Assembly: GCA_944362705.1 (NCBI GenBank)
Contig: CALVTO010000001.1
Coordinates: 81,416-145,415, forward strand
Source of the DNA: an uncultured Clostridia bacterium
GTDB lineage: Bacteria; Bacillota; Clostridia; Christensenellales; UBA1242
Length of the DNA stretch: 64,000 nucleotides
Reading direction: 5' to 3'
Shown here: in pieces, positions 1-9,744 of the stretch
How the letters are laid out: every line of letters begins with the position of its first letter
How positions within the stretch are numbered: position 1 is the first letter of the stretch
Position numbers and translations under genes: made by a program
Notes under the pieces: generated by a model
What the model was told of the DNA's origin: nothing
Database searches by the model: none
The model's input: the letters and a program-made list of their open reading frames with translations, nothing else

Positions 1-1310
1 TGCATGGTGATATTGGAAATTGTTTAGCGCCTTGCGTCAAACAAGTTTCGGAAGAAGAATATAAAAAAGTTATTGATGGGGTTATTGCTTTTTTAAACGG
101 AAAACAAGGGTATGTGTTAGAAATTTTAGAGAAAAAAATGATGGCTTGCGCCGAAGCCATGGATTTTGAAAACGCGATTTTATACCGTCAAAAAATAGAA
201 ATGCTACACAAAAGTAATGAAAAAATTATTACCGATTTAGCTGGTACGCAAAACGCGGATGTGTTTAGCATGGCGGTAGACGATGTGTTGCAAGTTGTTG
301 CAGTGCGTAACGTGCGCGCGGGCAAAACCGTAGGGCTTGAAAATTTTGCATTAGATTCTGCCGTGCACGAAGAAGATACGCTTTCTTCCTTTGTTGCACA
401 ATATTATACATGCAAAGAAGAGTTGCCAAAAGAAATTGTATTACAAGAGGGCAATGCGCGTGCGCTAGAAAATTATATTGCGCAAACATTTGAAAAACGT
501 GTGCAGGTTGTTGTTCCGCAAAAGGGTGTAAAAAAACAACTTGTAGAAAGCACGCAACGCAACGCGCAAGAGTATTTGCAAAAAAGCAAAGAGCATTCTG
601 CGCGTGAGTATAGACTAACAACACAAGCCTTAGAAGAACTTTCTTCTATTTTAAATATATCTCCAACCATTTATCGTATTGAAGGGTACGATATTTCCAA
701 CATTCAAGGCACGCATACGGTTTCAAGCATGGTAGTGTTTGAAGGGGGTATGCCAGCAAAAAAAGAATACAGAAAGTTTAAAATAAAAACGGTGGTTGGC
801 GCCAATGACTTTGCCTGCATGAAAGAAACGTTGCACCGCAGGCTTACAAAACTGTTGCAAAAAGAAAAGAATTTTGATAAAAAACCAGATTTAATTTTAA
901 TTGATGGTGGGTTGGGGCAGTTGCATAGTGCATACGAAAACATTCTGCAACTAGGCTTGCAAATTCCCATGGTTAGTTTAGCTAAGCGTGATGAAGAAAT
1001 TTATACAGTGTTTTCTTCTACGCCTATACGTTTGCCTAAAAGCAGTTACGCGTTAAGGTTGTTACAGCGCGTGCGTGATGAGTCACACAGGTTTGCTATT
1101 ACATACCACCGCACCTTGCGCGGAAAAGATTACGAAAGCGAACTAGAAAAAATTCCGGGCATTGGTAAAAAACGTAGAATTGCTATAAAAAAAGCGTTTA
1201 AAACCATAGACGAACTTATGCAAGCCGATGTCCTTGATTTTACAAGCATTGAAGGTATATCTGAAAAATTAGCGTTAGAAATATATACGTTTTTGCATCC
1301 TGCAACGTAG
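1..1310 (+). CDS. uvrC: UvrABC excinuclease subunit C, 5'-truncated by window
   Basis: The reading frame is open from base 3 and enters inside UvrC at the IGNCLAPC segment, just before the UVR motif, so roughly the first quarter (GIY-YIG nuclease) lies upstream. The UVR motif (ACAEAMDFENAILYRQKIEM), which contacts UvrB, is followed by the RNase H-like C-terminal endonuclease domain: GYDISN, LILIDGGLGQL and RDESHRFA carry the Asp and His residues expected for the 5' incision. A double helix-hairpin-helix (PGIGKKRR and SIEGISEKLA) ends the protein. UvrC makes both cuts around bulky lesions in nucleotide excision repair. A GTG at 114 is not the start, because conserved UvrC sequence continues upstream of it. 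An intrinsic terminator follows. Confidence 0.97.
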   Translation, partial: HGDIGNCLAPCVKQVSEEEYKKVIDGVIAFLNGKQGYVLEILEKKMMACAEAMDFENAILYRQKIEMLHKSNEKIITDLAGTQNADVFSMAVDDVLQVVAVRNVRAGKTVGLENFALDSAVHEEDTLSSFVAQYYTCKEELPKEIVLQEGNARALENYIAQTFEKRVQVVVPQKGVKKQLVESTQRNAQEYLQKSKEHSAREYRLTTQALEELSSILNISPTIYRIEGYDISNIQGTHTVSSMVVFEGGMPAKKEYRKFKIKTVVGANDFACMKETLHRRLTKLLQKEKNFDKKPDLILIDGGLGQLHSAYENILQLGLQIPMVSLAKRDEEIYTVFSSTPIRLPKSSYALRLLQRVRDESHRFAITYHRTLRGKDYESELEKIPGIGKKRRIAIKKAFKTIDELMQADVLDFTSIEGISEKLALEIYTFLHPAT

Positions 1311-1339
1311 AACGAATGATTGCTGTATATAACCCATAT

Positions 1340-1362
1340 AACGGCCTTGCGCCGTTTTTTTG
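1340..1362 (+). terminator. Intrinsic terminator after uvrC
   Basis: The hairpin acggc/gccgt (1341-1345 with 1351-1355, extendable by A-T) is followed by a run of T. It lies 30 nt past the uvrC stop. Confidence 0.8.
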
Positions 1363-1383
1363 TATATTTTTTTTTGTAAAACA

Positions 1384-1395
1384 TATAGTGTACTA
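1384..1395 (+). promoter_or_regulatory. -10 element placing +1 at the ATG (leaderless)
   Basis: TATAGT at 1384-1389 ends 6 nt before ATG 1396. There is no SD and no convincing -35. The spacing matches the other SD-less genes of the window. Confidence 0.5.
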
Positions 1396-2499
1396 ATGAA
1401 AAAATACTCGTGTAAACAATTACGTCGTTTTTTTGCAAGGCTTAGCGTTGCTGGTTTAGTGGTGGTGCTGGCGGTTATTGTGCCTACCATTACCATTGTA
1501 TCGTTTAACGAGTTATATTTGTATAACAAATTTATAGGAAATATTAGCCAGGTGCAAGGTGTTTTAGAAATTTGGAACGTAGATAGTTTTGATGCAGGGT
1601 TTTATAGCAAGGGCAGGTTTTTAGAAAAAGTATCCGTTAAGTTTTCCAATAGTTACCAAGGCGTACATTTTCTAGTGCATTCTTACACACCGCAAGAAGC
1701 ACAAGCATTATGGGAAAAAGGCAAGCGCCCAGCTATATTATCTTTTGGGGCGGGGTGCATGGGTGATATTCAACAAGATATGGCGCCCATAACATTACTA
1801 GAAGGAAATTCCCCAACAGCGGTACCATGGTGTTTGGGTGGCTATGCATTATACTCTCGCGCGAGTTATTTGCAAAGTGCAGGCATTTCTTCCTACACAT
1901 CGCTTACAGATATTCTGTTTAAAGCGGGTTACACTAAGCAGAATAAGCAATCTACGTTAAAGGTGGCAAGTTTAGGGTATGCAAATAACGGGTATGTTTG
2001 CCCTGAGTGGGTAATTAGCCAACATGCCTCGTTACCTTTTCAAACAAATGAAATTTATGAACATGTACAAAATTTAACCGCGTACGAAGCATATGTTGGA
2101 TTTATGAACCATGCGTATTCTATTTTTTTAGGTACACAAAGAGATGCGGTGCGTTTAGAAAGTCGCATACAAGCAGGTAAGTTAGACGATTGTTTAATAG
2201 AAGGCGTAAATGGTGTACAACCTTTGGTGCAATACATAAGTATTGTTAAAGCAGATGAAGCGGTGGAGAGTGTTTGCTCTTTATTTATACAATTTTTGTT
2301 ATCTAACAGTGTACAACAAAGTTTGCAACATTTGGGCATGTTTTCGCCAACGCTCACCAATTTATATCATCAGCAAGAAAACCCGTTATTGTATGTGTTA
2401 GAGCAAAGCGTGCAACGAAATAAAACGTATTTGCCTGCATTTTTAAACAAAAACGAGTTCGATAGTTACAAAAATGCGCTTACAAAAAATCATGCATAA
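1396..2499 (+). CDS. Membrane-anchored extracellular solute-binding-like protein
   Basis: The protein has 368 residues. A basic N-terminus (KKYSCKQLRRFFAR) precedes one hydrophobic segment (about residues 16-38), and the rest is predicted outside the membrane, so it is anchored by an uncleaved signal or N-terminal helix rather than a lipobox. The extracellular part opens with VLEIWNVDSFDAG, similar to the start of family 1 sugar-binding proteins (ABC type). Later segments (LLEGNSPTAVPWCLGGYALY and a C-terminal helix-rich part) are compatible with a periplasmic-binding fold. No permease or ATPase gene adjoins it, so an orphan sensor or binding role is possible. I chose ATG 1396 because the upstream in-frame start lies inside the uvrC terminator. 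The family assignment is tentative. Confidence 0.6.
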   Translation: MKKYSCKQLRRFFARLSVAGLVVVLAVIVPTITIVSFNELYLYNKFIGNISQVQGVLEIWNVDSFDAGFYSKGRFLEKVSVKFSNSYQGVHFLVHSYTPQEAQALWEKGKRPAILSFGAGCMGDIQQDMAPITLLEGNSPTAVPWCLGGYALYSRASYLQSAGISSYTSLTDILFKAGYTKQNKQSTLKVASLGYANNGYVCPEWVISQHASLPFQTNEIYEHVQNLTAYEAYVGFMNHAYSIFLGTQRDAVRLESRIQAGKLDDCLIEGVNGVQPLVQYISIVKADEAVESVCSLFIQFLLSNSVQQSLQHLGMFSPTLTNLYHQQENPLLYVLEQSVQRNKTYLPAFLNKNEFDSYKNALTKNHA

Positions 2500-2503
2500 A
2501 AGA

Positions 2504-2532
2504 TTGAAAAAAAATAGAAAATGGGGTACAAT
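2504..2532 (+). promoter_or_regulatory. Sigma-A-type promoter for murB
   Basis: TTGAAA (2504-2509), 17 nt, then TACAAT (2527-2532). The -10 ends only 2 nt before the murB ATG at 2535. Either initiation is very close to the -10 or an unrecognised start lies downstream; no SD is seen. Confidence 0.6.
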
Positions 2533-2534
2533 AC

Positions 2535-3458
2535 ATGCAGAAACAAAAACATGTAGATTTGCCAGACGGCATACAACAAAATGTTTCTTTACAAAGCTAT
2601 ACAACATGGCGCGTAGGTGGCGTAGCACAATATTTTGTAGAGCCTGCCACACTGCAAGATATGCTTTCTTACATTTCATGGGCAAAAAAGGCACGTTTGC
2701 CAATTACCGTTTTAGGGTTTGGCTCTAATTGTTTGGTGGCCGATGAAGGCGTGAAGGGGCTGGTAATTGTTACAACAAAATTAAATAAAATGCACGCACT
2801 TTCTTGCGGTGTTGTGGCCGAATGTGGGGTTAGCTTAGCGCAACTTTTGCAATATACTTTGCAACAAGGTTGGGGCGGGCTAGAATGGTCTGCGGGCATA
2901 CCTTCTACCATAGGCGGTGCCGTTCGCGGGAATGCAGGCGCTTTTGGTGAAAGTATATCTGGCCGTGTGGTTTCGGTGCTGGCTTACACAGAAAATGGTG
3001 TGCAATTATGTATGGGTAACTGCTTACAATTTGCGTACCGCACCTCTATATTTAAGCACAAGCTATGGGTGGTTTTAAGTGTATGCCTTGCGTTTTCGCC
3101 TAAGCCAACGCAACAAATACAACAGCGCATACAGGAGTGTATTGCATACCGTAAACGCACGCAACCCCAGTTGCCTTCTGCGGGAAGTGTATTTTTACAG
3201 GTGCAAGGAGTAAGCGCAGGGTATTATATAGATAAAGCGCAATTAAAAGGCGTGGCGGTAGGTGGGGCTATGGTTTCGCCCGAGCACGCAAACTTTATTG
3301 TTAATATTGGCAGTGCTACGGCATCGAATATTTTACAACTTATAAAACTTATTCGTCGTGAAGTTTATAGAAAATTTCACATTAAATTACAAACAGAAAT
3401 CTCGTACATAGGAGGAAACGTTGGTGGTTGGAGATTACCATACACACACAAAATATAG
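2535..3458 (+). CDS. murB: UDP-N-acetylmuramate dehydrogenase MurB
   Basis: This cytosolic FAD enzyme reduces UDP-GlcNAc-enolpyruvate to UDP-MurNAc in peptidoglycan precursor synthesis. The protein has 307 residues, the usual length. FAD-binding segments are visible (SYTTWRVGG, GFGSNCLVAD, GIPSTIGGAVRGNAGAFG), as are the proton-donor motif SAGSVF with its Ser and the C-terminal LQTEISYIG Glu region. After that motif the frame runs on for about 14 residues that overlap the next gene's SD and start, so the extreme C-terminus is probably non-conserved. It is co-transcribed with the PHP gene, whiA and dnaE, as in many Clostridia. Confidence 0.95.
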   Translation: MQKQKHVDLPDGIQQNVSLQSYTTWRVGGVAQYFVEPATLQDMLSYISWAKKARLPITVLGFGSNCLVADEGVKGLVIVTTKLNKMHALSCGVVAECGVSLAQLLQYTLQQGWGGLEWSAGIPSTIGGAVRGNAGAFGESISGRVVSVLAYTENGVQLCMGNCLQFAYRTSIFKHKLWVVLSVCLAFSPKPTQQIQQRIQECIAYRKRTQPQLPSAGSVFLQVQGVSAGYYIDKAQLKGVAVGGAMVSPEHANFIVNIGSATASNILQLIKLIRREVYRKFHIKLQTEISYIGGNVGGWRLPYTHKI

Positions 3459-4176
3459 TAAATTTTTCCACGGCAAACACACCATAGAACAAATGGCAAA
3501 CGCCGCAAATTCTATTGGGTTAAAAGAATTAGCCATTACCGACCATGGCCCAAAACACATGTTGTTTGGCATAAACAAACATGCTTTGCAACATGCGCGT
3601 ATAACCGTAAATGCGATGAACGATAGAAATAAAGTAAAAGTGTATTTAGGGCTAGAAGCGAATTTAATTTCTAAAGATGGTGATATAGATATGCGCCCTG
3701 CAGACGCACCTTATGTGGATTTTGTGGCTGTAGGGTTTCATAGGGGTACATGGAGCAAGTTTGCAAATATTTTTAACGTAAATTTGTGTAAATGCAAGCA
3801 AAAAGACCCAAAACAAATAGAAATCAACACACAAGCCTACATTCGTGCTATGCAAAAACATTCTATTGCTTTTTTAACACACTTACAGGAATATATTCGT
3901 GTAGATGTAAAACGCGTGGCTGAGGTTGCTGCGGCTTGTGGCACCTATATTGAATTAAACAACCGTCATTTTAAATTTACGGAGCAAGAAGTCAAGGATA
4001 TGCTTTCTACCAACGTGCAGTTTATTGTAAATTCCGATGCACACAAAGCAAGTGCGGTTGGAGAAGTTTCACGCGTGTTAAAGTTGATAGACGAGTATGG
4101 TATACCTAAAGAGCGCATTGTAAATTGGGACGGTAAGCAAGTATATTTAAAACCATATATGCAAATACAAAAGTAA
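3424..4176 (+). CDS. PHP-domain phosphoesterase
   Basis: About 250 residues of polymerase-and-histidinol-phosphatase (PHP) fold. Metal-binding motifs are DYHTHTKYS near the start, ITDHG, GLEANL and, at the end, NSDAHK. The size and lack of other domains resemble the stand-alone YcdX/histidinol-phosphatase-like hydrolases; the substrate is unknown. AGGAGG at 3410-3415 sits 8 nt before GTG 3424 and 5 nt before TTG 3421, so I prefer GTG. The gene overlaps the end of murB and precedes whiA by 9 nt. In many Firmicutes rapZ and yvcK stand between this point and whiA; they are absent here. Confidence 0.85.
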   Translation: MVGDYHTHTKYSKFFHGKHTIEQMANAANSIGLKELAITDHGPKHMLFGINKHALQHARITVNAMNDRNKVKVYLGLEANLISKDGDIDMRPADAPYVDFVAVGFHRGTWSKFANIFNVNLCKCKQKDPKQIEINTQAYIRAMQKHSIAFLTHLQEYIRVDVKRVAEVAAACGTYIELNNRHFKFTEQEVKDMLSTNVQFIVNSDAHKASAVGEVSRVLKLIDEYGIPKERIVNWDGKQVYLKPYMQIQK

Positions 4177-4185
4177 AGGAAACAA

Positions 4186-5154
4186 ATGACATTTTCTGCA
4201 AAAGTTAAAGAAGAAATTATACAAAAAATTACGTTAGAGCGGGGCGAGAAATTGGCCCAGCTTTCTGCTTTATTGCATACAATAGGAAGCTTAGAAATTA
4301 CGCGGGAAGGCATTACGTTTGAACTTGCTACCGATAACGAGCAAGTTCTTTTGCATGCAAAACATCTTATACAGCAAGTTACCAAATTTGATGTATTTTC
4401 TGTGGCAAACGAGCCAAGTAAAGTTGCTAGTAAAACACGGTATGCTTGGCGTATGCCCATGCCTATGGGGCAAGATGTTTTGAAAGAAACCGGCGTGTTG
4501 CAACTAACCGATGGGCATTTAGAAATTTGTCGTGGTGTAGATAAATACTTAGTAGAAGAAGAAAACGCAAAAAAAGCGTATATTGTGGGCGCTTTTTTAG
4601 GCGCAGGCACCATTAGCATTCCAGAAGAAGATGCTTTTTCTTTAAGCAGGGGCTACCATTTAGAATTTTTGTTTTCTAATGGCGAGCAAGCGCAAGATGT
4701 ATGCCACTTATTGGCGTTTTTTGACTTTTTACCAAAGCGCGTGGAACGAAAAGAAACCAGCGTGGTGTATTTTAAAGAAAGCGAAGCCATTTCCGATTTA
4801 TTAGCGTTTATGGGTGCGAGTGCGTGCGTGCTTGCGTTACAAAACGAAAAAGTAAAACGCGAAATAAAAAACAACTCCAACCGGGCGTCTAACTGCATAA
4901 CCGCCAATATTTCAAAAACCGTGGGCGCTTCGGTAAAACAACGCGCCATGATGCAGGCGATTGATGAGGCCGTGGGCATAGAAACATTACCACCATCTTT
5001 GCAACAATTATGCTCTGTTCGCTTAAAGTATGAAAACGCATCTATGCAAGAGTTAGCAGATATGCTACATATATCAAAAAGCGCAGTTAACCAACGTTTT
5101 CGAGCGCTAGTGAAAGTTTATGAGGAAGTAACAGGAGAAACTTATGAGTCGTGA
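4186..5154 (+). CDS. whiA: DNA-binding protein WhiA
   Basis: The protein has 322 residues, full length. WhiA combines a degenerate LAGLIDADG homing-endonuclease fold (GAFLGAGTISIPE, about residues 137-149) with a C-terminal helix-turn-helix (MQELADMLHISKSAVNQRF, about residues 286-304). In Streptomyces it is a sporulation transcription factor; in Bacillus it affects division and chromosome segregation. SD AAAGGAAA precedes ATG 4186. The TGA stop overlaps the dnaE start by 11 nt, indicating translational coupling. Confidence 0.95.
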   Translation: MTFSAKVKEEIIQKITLERGEKLAQLSALLHTIGSLEITREGITFELATDNEQVLLHAKHLIQQVTKFDVFSVANEPSKVASKTRYAWRMPMPMGQDVLKETGVLQLTDGHLEICRGVDKYLVEEENAKKAYIVGAFLGAGTISIPEEDAFSLSRGYHLEFLFSNGEQAQDVCHLLAFFDFLPKRVERKETSVVYFKESEAISDLLAFMGASACVLALQNEKVKREIKNNSNRASNCITANISKTVGASVKQRAMMQAIDEAVGIETLPPSLQQLCSVRLKYENASMQELADMLHISKSAVNQRFRALVKVYEEVTGETYES

Positions 5155-8100
5155 TTTTGTTCATTTACATTTGCATACCGAATATAGTATTCTAGATGGC
5201 GCTACACGAATCAAGCAGTTGGTAAAGCAATGTAAAGAATATGGAATGAAAGCCGTTGCCATAACCGACCATGGCAATATGTTTGGTGCCATTGCATTAT
5301 TTGATACATGCACAGAATTAAAAAAGAAAACTGGCTACGAAGTAAAGCCTATTTTTGGTTGTGAGTTTTACACAACGGAAGATTTGCATGTTAAATCGGG
5401 TAGGGGTAAGTTTTATCATTTAATTTTGCTTGTGAAAAACGATGTGGGCTACCATAACCTTTGTATGCTAAACACCATTGCCTACCGTGATGGCTTTTAC
5501 TACAAACCGCGTATCGATTTAAAAACGCTAGAAACCTATCACGAGGGGTTGGTTTGTTTATCTGCTTGTATTGGTGGAGAAATTCCGCAAGCTATTTTAC
5601 GTAAAGATTACGAAGAAGCTGAGCGTCTTATTCAATGGTTTCATGGTGTGTTTGGGGAAGATTTTTATTTAGAAATACAAAACCATGGCATGCAAGAAGA
5701 ATTAGAAGTTAATGCAAAACTTCGTGAATATGCCGCAAAATATAACATACGTTTAGTTGCCACCAACGACGTACACTATTTAAAAAAGGAAGACGCGGAA
5801 TCGCAAGATGTTTTAATGTGCGTAAATATGCGTAAAACGCTTGATGACCCAGACCGCATGAAGTTTCCAAGCGATGAATTTTACTTAAAAACGTACGACG
5901 AGATGATGAAACTTTTTCCCAATGATTTAGACGCATTAGAAGTAACCAACGAGATTGCGGAAAAGTGTAATTATAAATTCACCTACGGTACGTATTTGTA
6001 TCCAAAGTTTGTACATGGTGGCGGTTTAACTCCGTTAGAATTTTTAAAGGCACGCATTGAAGAAGGTATTATTGCGCGCTATGGTAAAGAAACAAAAGAA
6101 ATTCGTGACCGCATTAACAGCGAAATGGAAATTATTGTAGGTAAAAACTTTATTGAATACTTTTTGGTTGTGCGCGATTACATTATGGCAGCGAAAAACA
6201 TGGGAATATTGGTAGGTCCGGGTCGTGGTTCTGGTGCAGGAAGTTTGGTTGCGTACCTTATTGGCATTACGAATATTGACCCATTAAAATACGATTTGCT
6301 TTTTGAAAGATTTTTGCATAACGAACGTGTTACCGCACCCGATTTCGATATCGACTTTGCCGCGTCTCGTCGTGAAGATGTTGTTAAATACGTTCACGAA
6401 ACCTATACCGACGACCGCGTGGTAAATATTATTACCTTTGGTACCATGGCGGGTAAGGCTGCTATTAAAGACGTGGCGCGTGTGCTTCGCATGCCGTATT
6501 CAGAGGTAGATAAAATTACCAAAGCCATGCCTAACAATATCAAGCGCCCATGCGTTATATTAAAAGCGTTTGGCTTATACCAACCTAAAGAAGGCGATAA
6601 AGACTACGGCACAACCTATGGCGAGCCAGACCTAGTAGAACTATATAAAAACAACCCAACGGTAAAACGTGTGGTAGATATTGCTGCAAAACTGGAAGAT
6701 ATGCCTAGGCAAACCAGTATGCACGCTTGTGGTGTTGTTATAGGTGGTGTAAAATTAGCCGATTATATTCCGCTTGCACGTAACGGCGATATTATGACAA
6801 CGCAATATGAAGCTGTGCCACTAGAAGCGCTTGGGCACTTAAAAATGGACTTTTTGGCCTTAAAGAACTTAGACGATATTGCTATGGCCAAAGAGTTTAT
6901 TAAACAAAACTATGGCACGGAAATTGATTTTGAACATTGTACGTACGATGACCCAGAGGTGTATAAACTTATTTCTTCGGGTAACACAACGGCTATCTTC
7001 CAAATAGAATCAGGTGGTTTCCAGAAGTTTATGAAAGAATTAAAACCAACCTGTATTGAAGATATTACCGCGGGCGTGTCGCTATACCGACCAGGCCCTA
7101 TGGACTTTATTCCGCAGTACGTGCACAACAAGCACAACCCGCAAGATGTTAAGTACGACCATCCATTGTTGGTAAAAACGCTTAAACCAACCTATGGTTG
7201 TATTGTATACCAAGAGCAGGTTATGAGAATTTGCCAAGACTTAGCGGGTTATACGTTAGGTCAGGCGGACATGGTGCGTCGACTTATGAGTAAAAAGAAG
7301 ATGGATAAAATGCGTGAAGAACGCCAAATCTTCTTATATGGCGCACCTGGTAAAGACGGCAAACCAGATATTGATGGCGCTATTAAACGTGGGGTAGCAG
7401 AAGATGTTGCCAACAAAATTTGGAACGCCATGGAAACGTTTGCAGCGTACGCGTTTAATAAATCGCACGCAGCGGCGTATAGTTTGTTAACCTATCAAAC
7501 AGCCTACTTAAAATGCCATTACGAAGCAGAGTTTTTAACGGCGGTTTTAAATAACCGTATTACAAACGCTAAAGAAATTCAACATTATGTAGCCTACATT
7601 AAAAGTGAAGGCATAGAAGTGTTGCCTCCGGATATTAACCAAAGTGATGTATTGTTTAGCGTAAAAAATAATCAAGTACGTTTTGGGCTAAATGCATTAA
7701 AAGGGTTGGGGGAAAATGTTTGCGTAGGCATTGTTAACGAGCGTAAAGAGCATGGCCCGTACAAAGACCTTATGGACTTTTTATCACGTACAGCAGAGTG
7801 CGGTATCAATAAACGCGTGCTGGAAAGTTTAATTTTTTCTGGCGCGTTTGATTGCTTTGGCAAAAAGCGTTCGCAACTTGCGTGTATATATGAAAGCGCT
7901 ATGGAGCGTGCTATTAAAGATAAAAAGTCAAGATTATCTGGTCAGTGTTCCATGTTCGATGAAATGCTGGCTGGCGATGAAAGTTTACAACTTGTATACC
8001 CAGATATTGCTGAGTATAACACGCTTCAAAAATTAAAACGTGAAAAAGAAGTGGTGGGCAACTATATGTCTGGGCATCCACTCGATGACCATAAAGATAA

Positions 8101-8776
8101 ATTTAAAGAATACAACTTTAATTCGTCTATGCTAGAAGTGTTCGATACCGATGATGAAATGGAAAACCCAGAAGGTGTTATGCCAGAAGAAGACTACGAT
8201 AAAGTCACCAAAGAAGAAGAATCGGGGCTTACCGATGGTATGCCAATTACTTGGGGTGGAGTAATTACAAACGTTCACAAAACAGTTTCTAGAAGTTCCA
8301 ACCAAACCATGGCTATTGTTACGGTGGAAGATATTTACGGCACGGCTGAAGTTATGATGGTGCATAAAGTATACGAGCCAAACAAACTGAAATTATTAGA
8401 AGATAAAATGTTAACCATTAAAGGTAAATTATCTATTAAGCCCGATGCAAGGCCAATCATTATTGCAGAAAAAATTTCTTTCTGGGATGAAGCGCCAGCT
8501 CCTGTTTTACAAACAACTTCTTCGCGTTTGGTGGTAGGGGAAGAAGAACAAAAGCCAACCCAGCCAACGCAAAAATTGTATGTAAAAGTGGAACTATCGA
8601 ATAAAGAATTACTAGCAGAAGTTACAGAAATTTTACAAGCTTATAGTGGCGATGTTCCTGTGTATACACAAAGTTCAGGGCAAGTGTACCCGCTAGGGTA
8701 TAAGGTTACACCAAGTAATGCTTTGTTAAGTGAGTTAAAAACTGTAATAGGCGAGAACTTTGTAAAATTAAAATAA
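5144..8776 (+). CDS. dnaE: DNA polymerase III alpha subunit DnaE
   Basis: A 1210-residue C-family polymerase. The N-terminal PHP domain keeps its metal ligands (HLHLHTEYS, ITDHGN, TNDVHYL), so it may retain nuclease or structural metal binding. The palm motif PDFDIDFA supplies two catalytic Asp and LKMDFLALK the third. GPGRGSGAGSLVAY is the family's nucleotide-binding segment. The fingers and tandem HhH are followed by an OB domain (WGGVITNVHKTVS, near residue 1045) and a short C-terminal domain. There is no inserted 3'-5' exonuclease, so this is DnaE and not PolC. It is last in the murB-PHP-whiA-dnaE run and ends at a strong terminator. Confidence 0.97.
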   Translation: MSRDFVHLHLHTEYSILDGATRIKQLVKQCKEYGMKAVAITDHGNMFGAIALFDTCTELKKKTGYEVKPIFGCEFYTTEDLHVKSGRGKFYHLILLVKNDVGYHNLCMLNTIAYRDGFYYKPRIDLKTLETYHEGLVCLSACIGGEIPQAILRKDYEEAERLIQWFHGVFGEDFYLEIQNHGMQEELEVNAKLREYAAKYNIRLVATNDVHYLKKEDAESQDVLMCVNMRKTLDDPDRMKFPSDEFYLKTYDEMMKLFPNDLDALEVTNEIAEKCNYKFTYGTYLYPKFVHGGGLTPLEFLKARIEEGIIARYGKETKEIRDRINSEMEIIVGKNFIEYFLVVRDYIMAAKNMGILVGPGRGSGAGSLVAYLIGITNIDPLKYDLLFERFLHNERVTAPDFDIDFAASRREDVVKYVHETYTDDRVVNIITFGTMAGKAAIKDVARVLRMPYSEVDKITKAMPNNIKRPCVILKAFGLYQPKEGDKDYGTTYGEPDLVELYKNNPTVKRVVDIAAKLEDMPRQTSMHACGVVIGGVKLADYIPLARNGDIMTTQYEAVPLEALGHLKMDFLALKNLDDIAMAKEFIKQNYGTEIDFEHCTYDDPEVYKLISSGNTTAIFQIESGGFQKFMKELKPTCIEDITAGVSLYRPGPMDFIPQYVHNKHNPQDVKYDHPLLVKTLKPTYGCIVYQEQVMRICQDLAGYTLGQADMVRRLMSKKKMDKMREERQIFLYGAPGKDGKPDIDGAIKRGVAEDVANKIWNAMETFAAYAFNKSHAAAYSLLTYQTAYLKCHYEAEFLTAVLNNRITNAKEIQHYVAYIKSEGIEVLPPDINQSDVLFSVKNNQVRFGLNALKGLGENVCVGIVNERKEHGPYKDLMDFLSRTAECGINKRVLESLIFSGAFDCFGKKRSQLACIYESAMERAIKDKKSRLSGQCSMFDEMLAGDESLQLVYPDIAEYNTLQKLKREKEVVGNYMSGHPLDDHKDKFKEYNFNSSMLEVFDTDDEMENPEGVMPEEDYDKVTKEEESGLTDGMPITWGGVITNVHKTVSRSSNQTMAIVTVEDIYGTAEVMMVHKVYEPNKLKLLEDKMLTIKGKLSIKPDARPIIIAEKISFWDEAPAPVLQTTSSRLVVGEEEQKPTQPTQKLYVKVELSNKELLAEVTEILQAYSGDVPVYTQSSGQVYPLGYKVTPSNALLSELKTVIGENFVKLK

Positions 8777-8781
8777 AATAC

Positions 8782-8813
8782 AAAAGAGACAAGAACTTCT
8801 TGTCTCTTTTTTT
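8782..8813 (+). terminator. Intrinsic terminator after dnaE
   Basis: A 12-bp perfect stem (aaagagacaaga / tcttgtctcttt, loop act) is followed by a T run. The A run on the 5' side could let it also act against transcripts from the minus-strand ABC operon. Confidence 0.9.
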
Positions 8814-8916
8814 ATATATATTGCATCACATAGTACCTAACGGGCTGTTTGTATAAAATAACGAAATATGGCTGTTTTTAAGTGCTATGTGAGGTAAAGT
8901 GTTTGTAAAATAAAAG

Positions 8917-9744
8917 CTATTTATGGTATCCGCGCTTTTTATTTACGTAATATTCTAAAGCAACAACCACGCCGTACATAAGCGCAGAAAGTAAACACAA
9001 AATAACAATACCGCTCATAACCAAATCTATTTTAAACACTTGGCTACCGTAGTTAATTAAATAGCCAATGCCTGCTTTCGAAACCATATATTCACCCATA
9101 ATAACGCCCACCCAACTCATGCCTAGGTTAATTTTTAAAACGGCAATAAAGTTAGGTAAACTACTAGGAATAATAAGCTTTTGCATAATTTGCCACTTAT
9201 TGGCGCCCATTGTTTTTAATAGTGTAATTTTTGATACGTCGGTTTCTAAATACCCATTGAGTAAAGAAATGGTGGTTACAATAATGCAAATTAAAATACC
9301 CATAGTGATAATCGCTTTGGTACCTGCGCCCATCCAAATAATAATCAGTGGTCCAAGCGCAATTTTTGGCAAACTATTCAAAATAACAAGATATGGTTCA
9401 AGCACTCTGCGTGTAAAAGGTAATATATACAAAAGTAAAGCTAGCAAAGCCCCTAACACGGTGCTAATAGCAAAAGCCCACAAGGTTTCCGATAGCGTAA
9501 CCCACATGTGGTTCCAAATCGTTCCGCCAGTAAACAGTGTTTTTAATTGCGATATAATGCGAGAAGGAGAACTGTACATAAAAGCATCTAAAACCCCTAT
9601 GCTCGTACATAGTTCCCATAGGCCAATAAACAAAATTAAAACGCCCCAACGTCCTACCGAAATACCTATGCGGGTATTGCGCAATTTTGTTAAATATTTT
9701 TTGTGTGCTAGGGAATAGGTAGGTTTAACTGTTTTCTTCTTCAT
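8917..9744 (-). CDS. NitT/TauT-type ABC transporter permease
   Basis: The protein has 275 residues and about six membrane segments. The cytoplasmic EAA loop that docks on the ATPase is visible as LLKTMGANKWQIMQKLIIPSSLP. Family members (SsuC, TauC, ThiX) form the channel of importers for sulfonates, nitrate or thiamine precursors; the substrate cannot be fixed from sequence. It overlaps the ATPase gene by 20 nt and is the last gene of the operon. A plus-strand ORF of 216 codons on the opposite strand is a shadow. Confidence 0.92.
   Translation of the reverse strand: MKKKTVKPTYSLAHKKYLTKLRNTRIGISVGRWGVLILFIGLWELCTSIGVLDAFMYSSPSRIISQLKTLFTGGTIWNHMWVTLSETLWAFAISTVLGALLALLLYILPFTRRVLEPYLVILNSLPKIALGPLIIIWMGAGTKAIITMGILICIIVTTISLLNGYLETDVSKITLLKTMGANKWQIMQKLIIPSSLPNFIAVLKINLGMSWVGVIMGEYMVSKAGIGYLINYGSQVFKIDLVMSGIVILCLLSALMYGVVVALEYYVNKKRGYHK

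Noticed and set aside
8827..8891. Inverted repeat CACATAGTAC / GTGCTATGTG downstream of the ABC permease
   Set aside because: One mismatch, a 45-nt loop and no T tract; probably chance or a weak 3' UTR structure.
9068..9718. 216-codon plus-strand ORF opposite the ABC permease
   Set aside because: Fully antisense to a clear EAA-motif permease; no SD or promoter.
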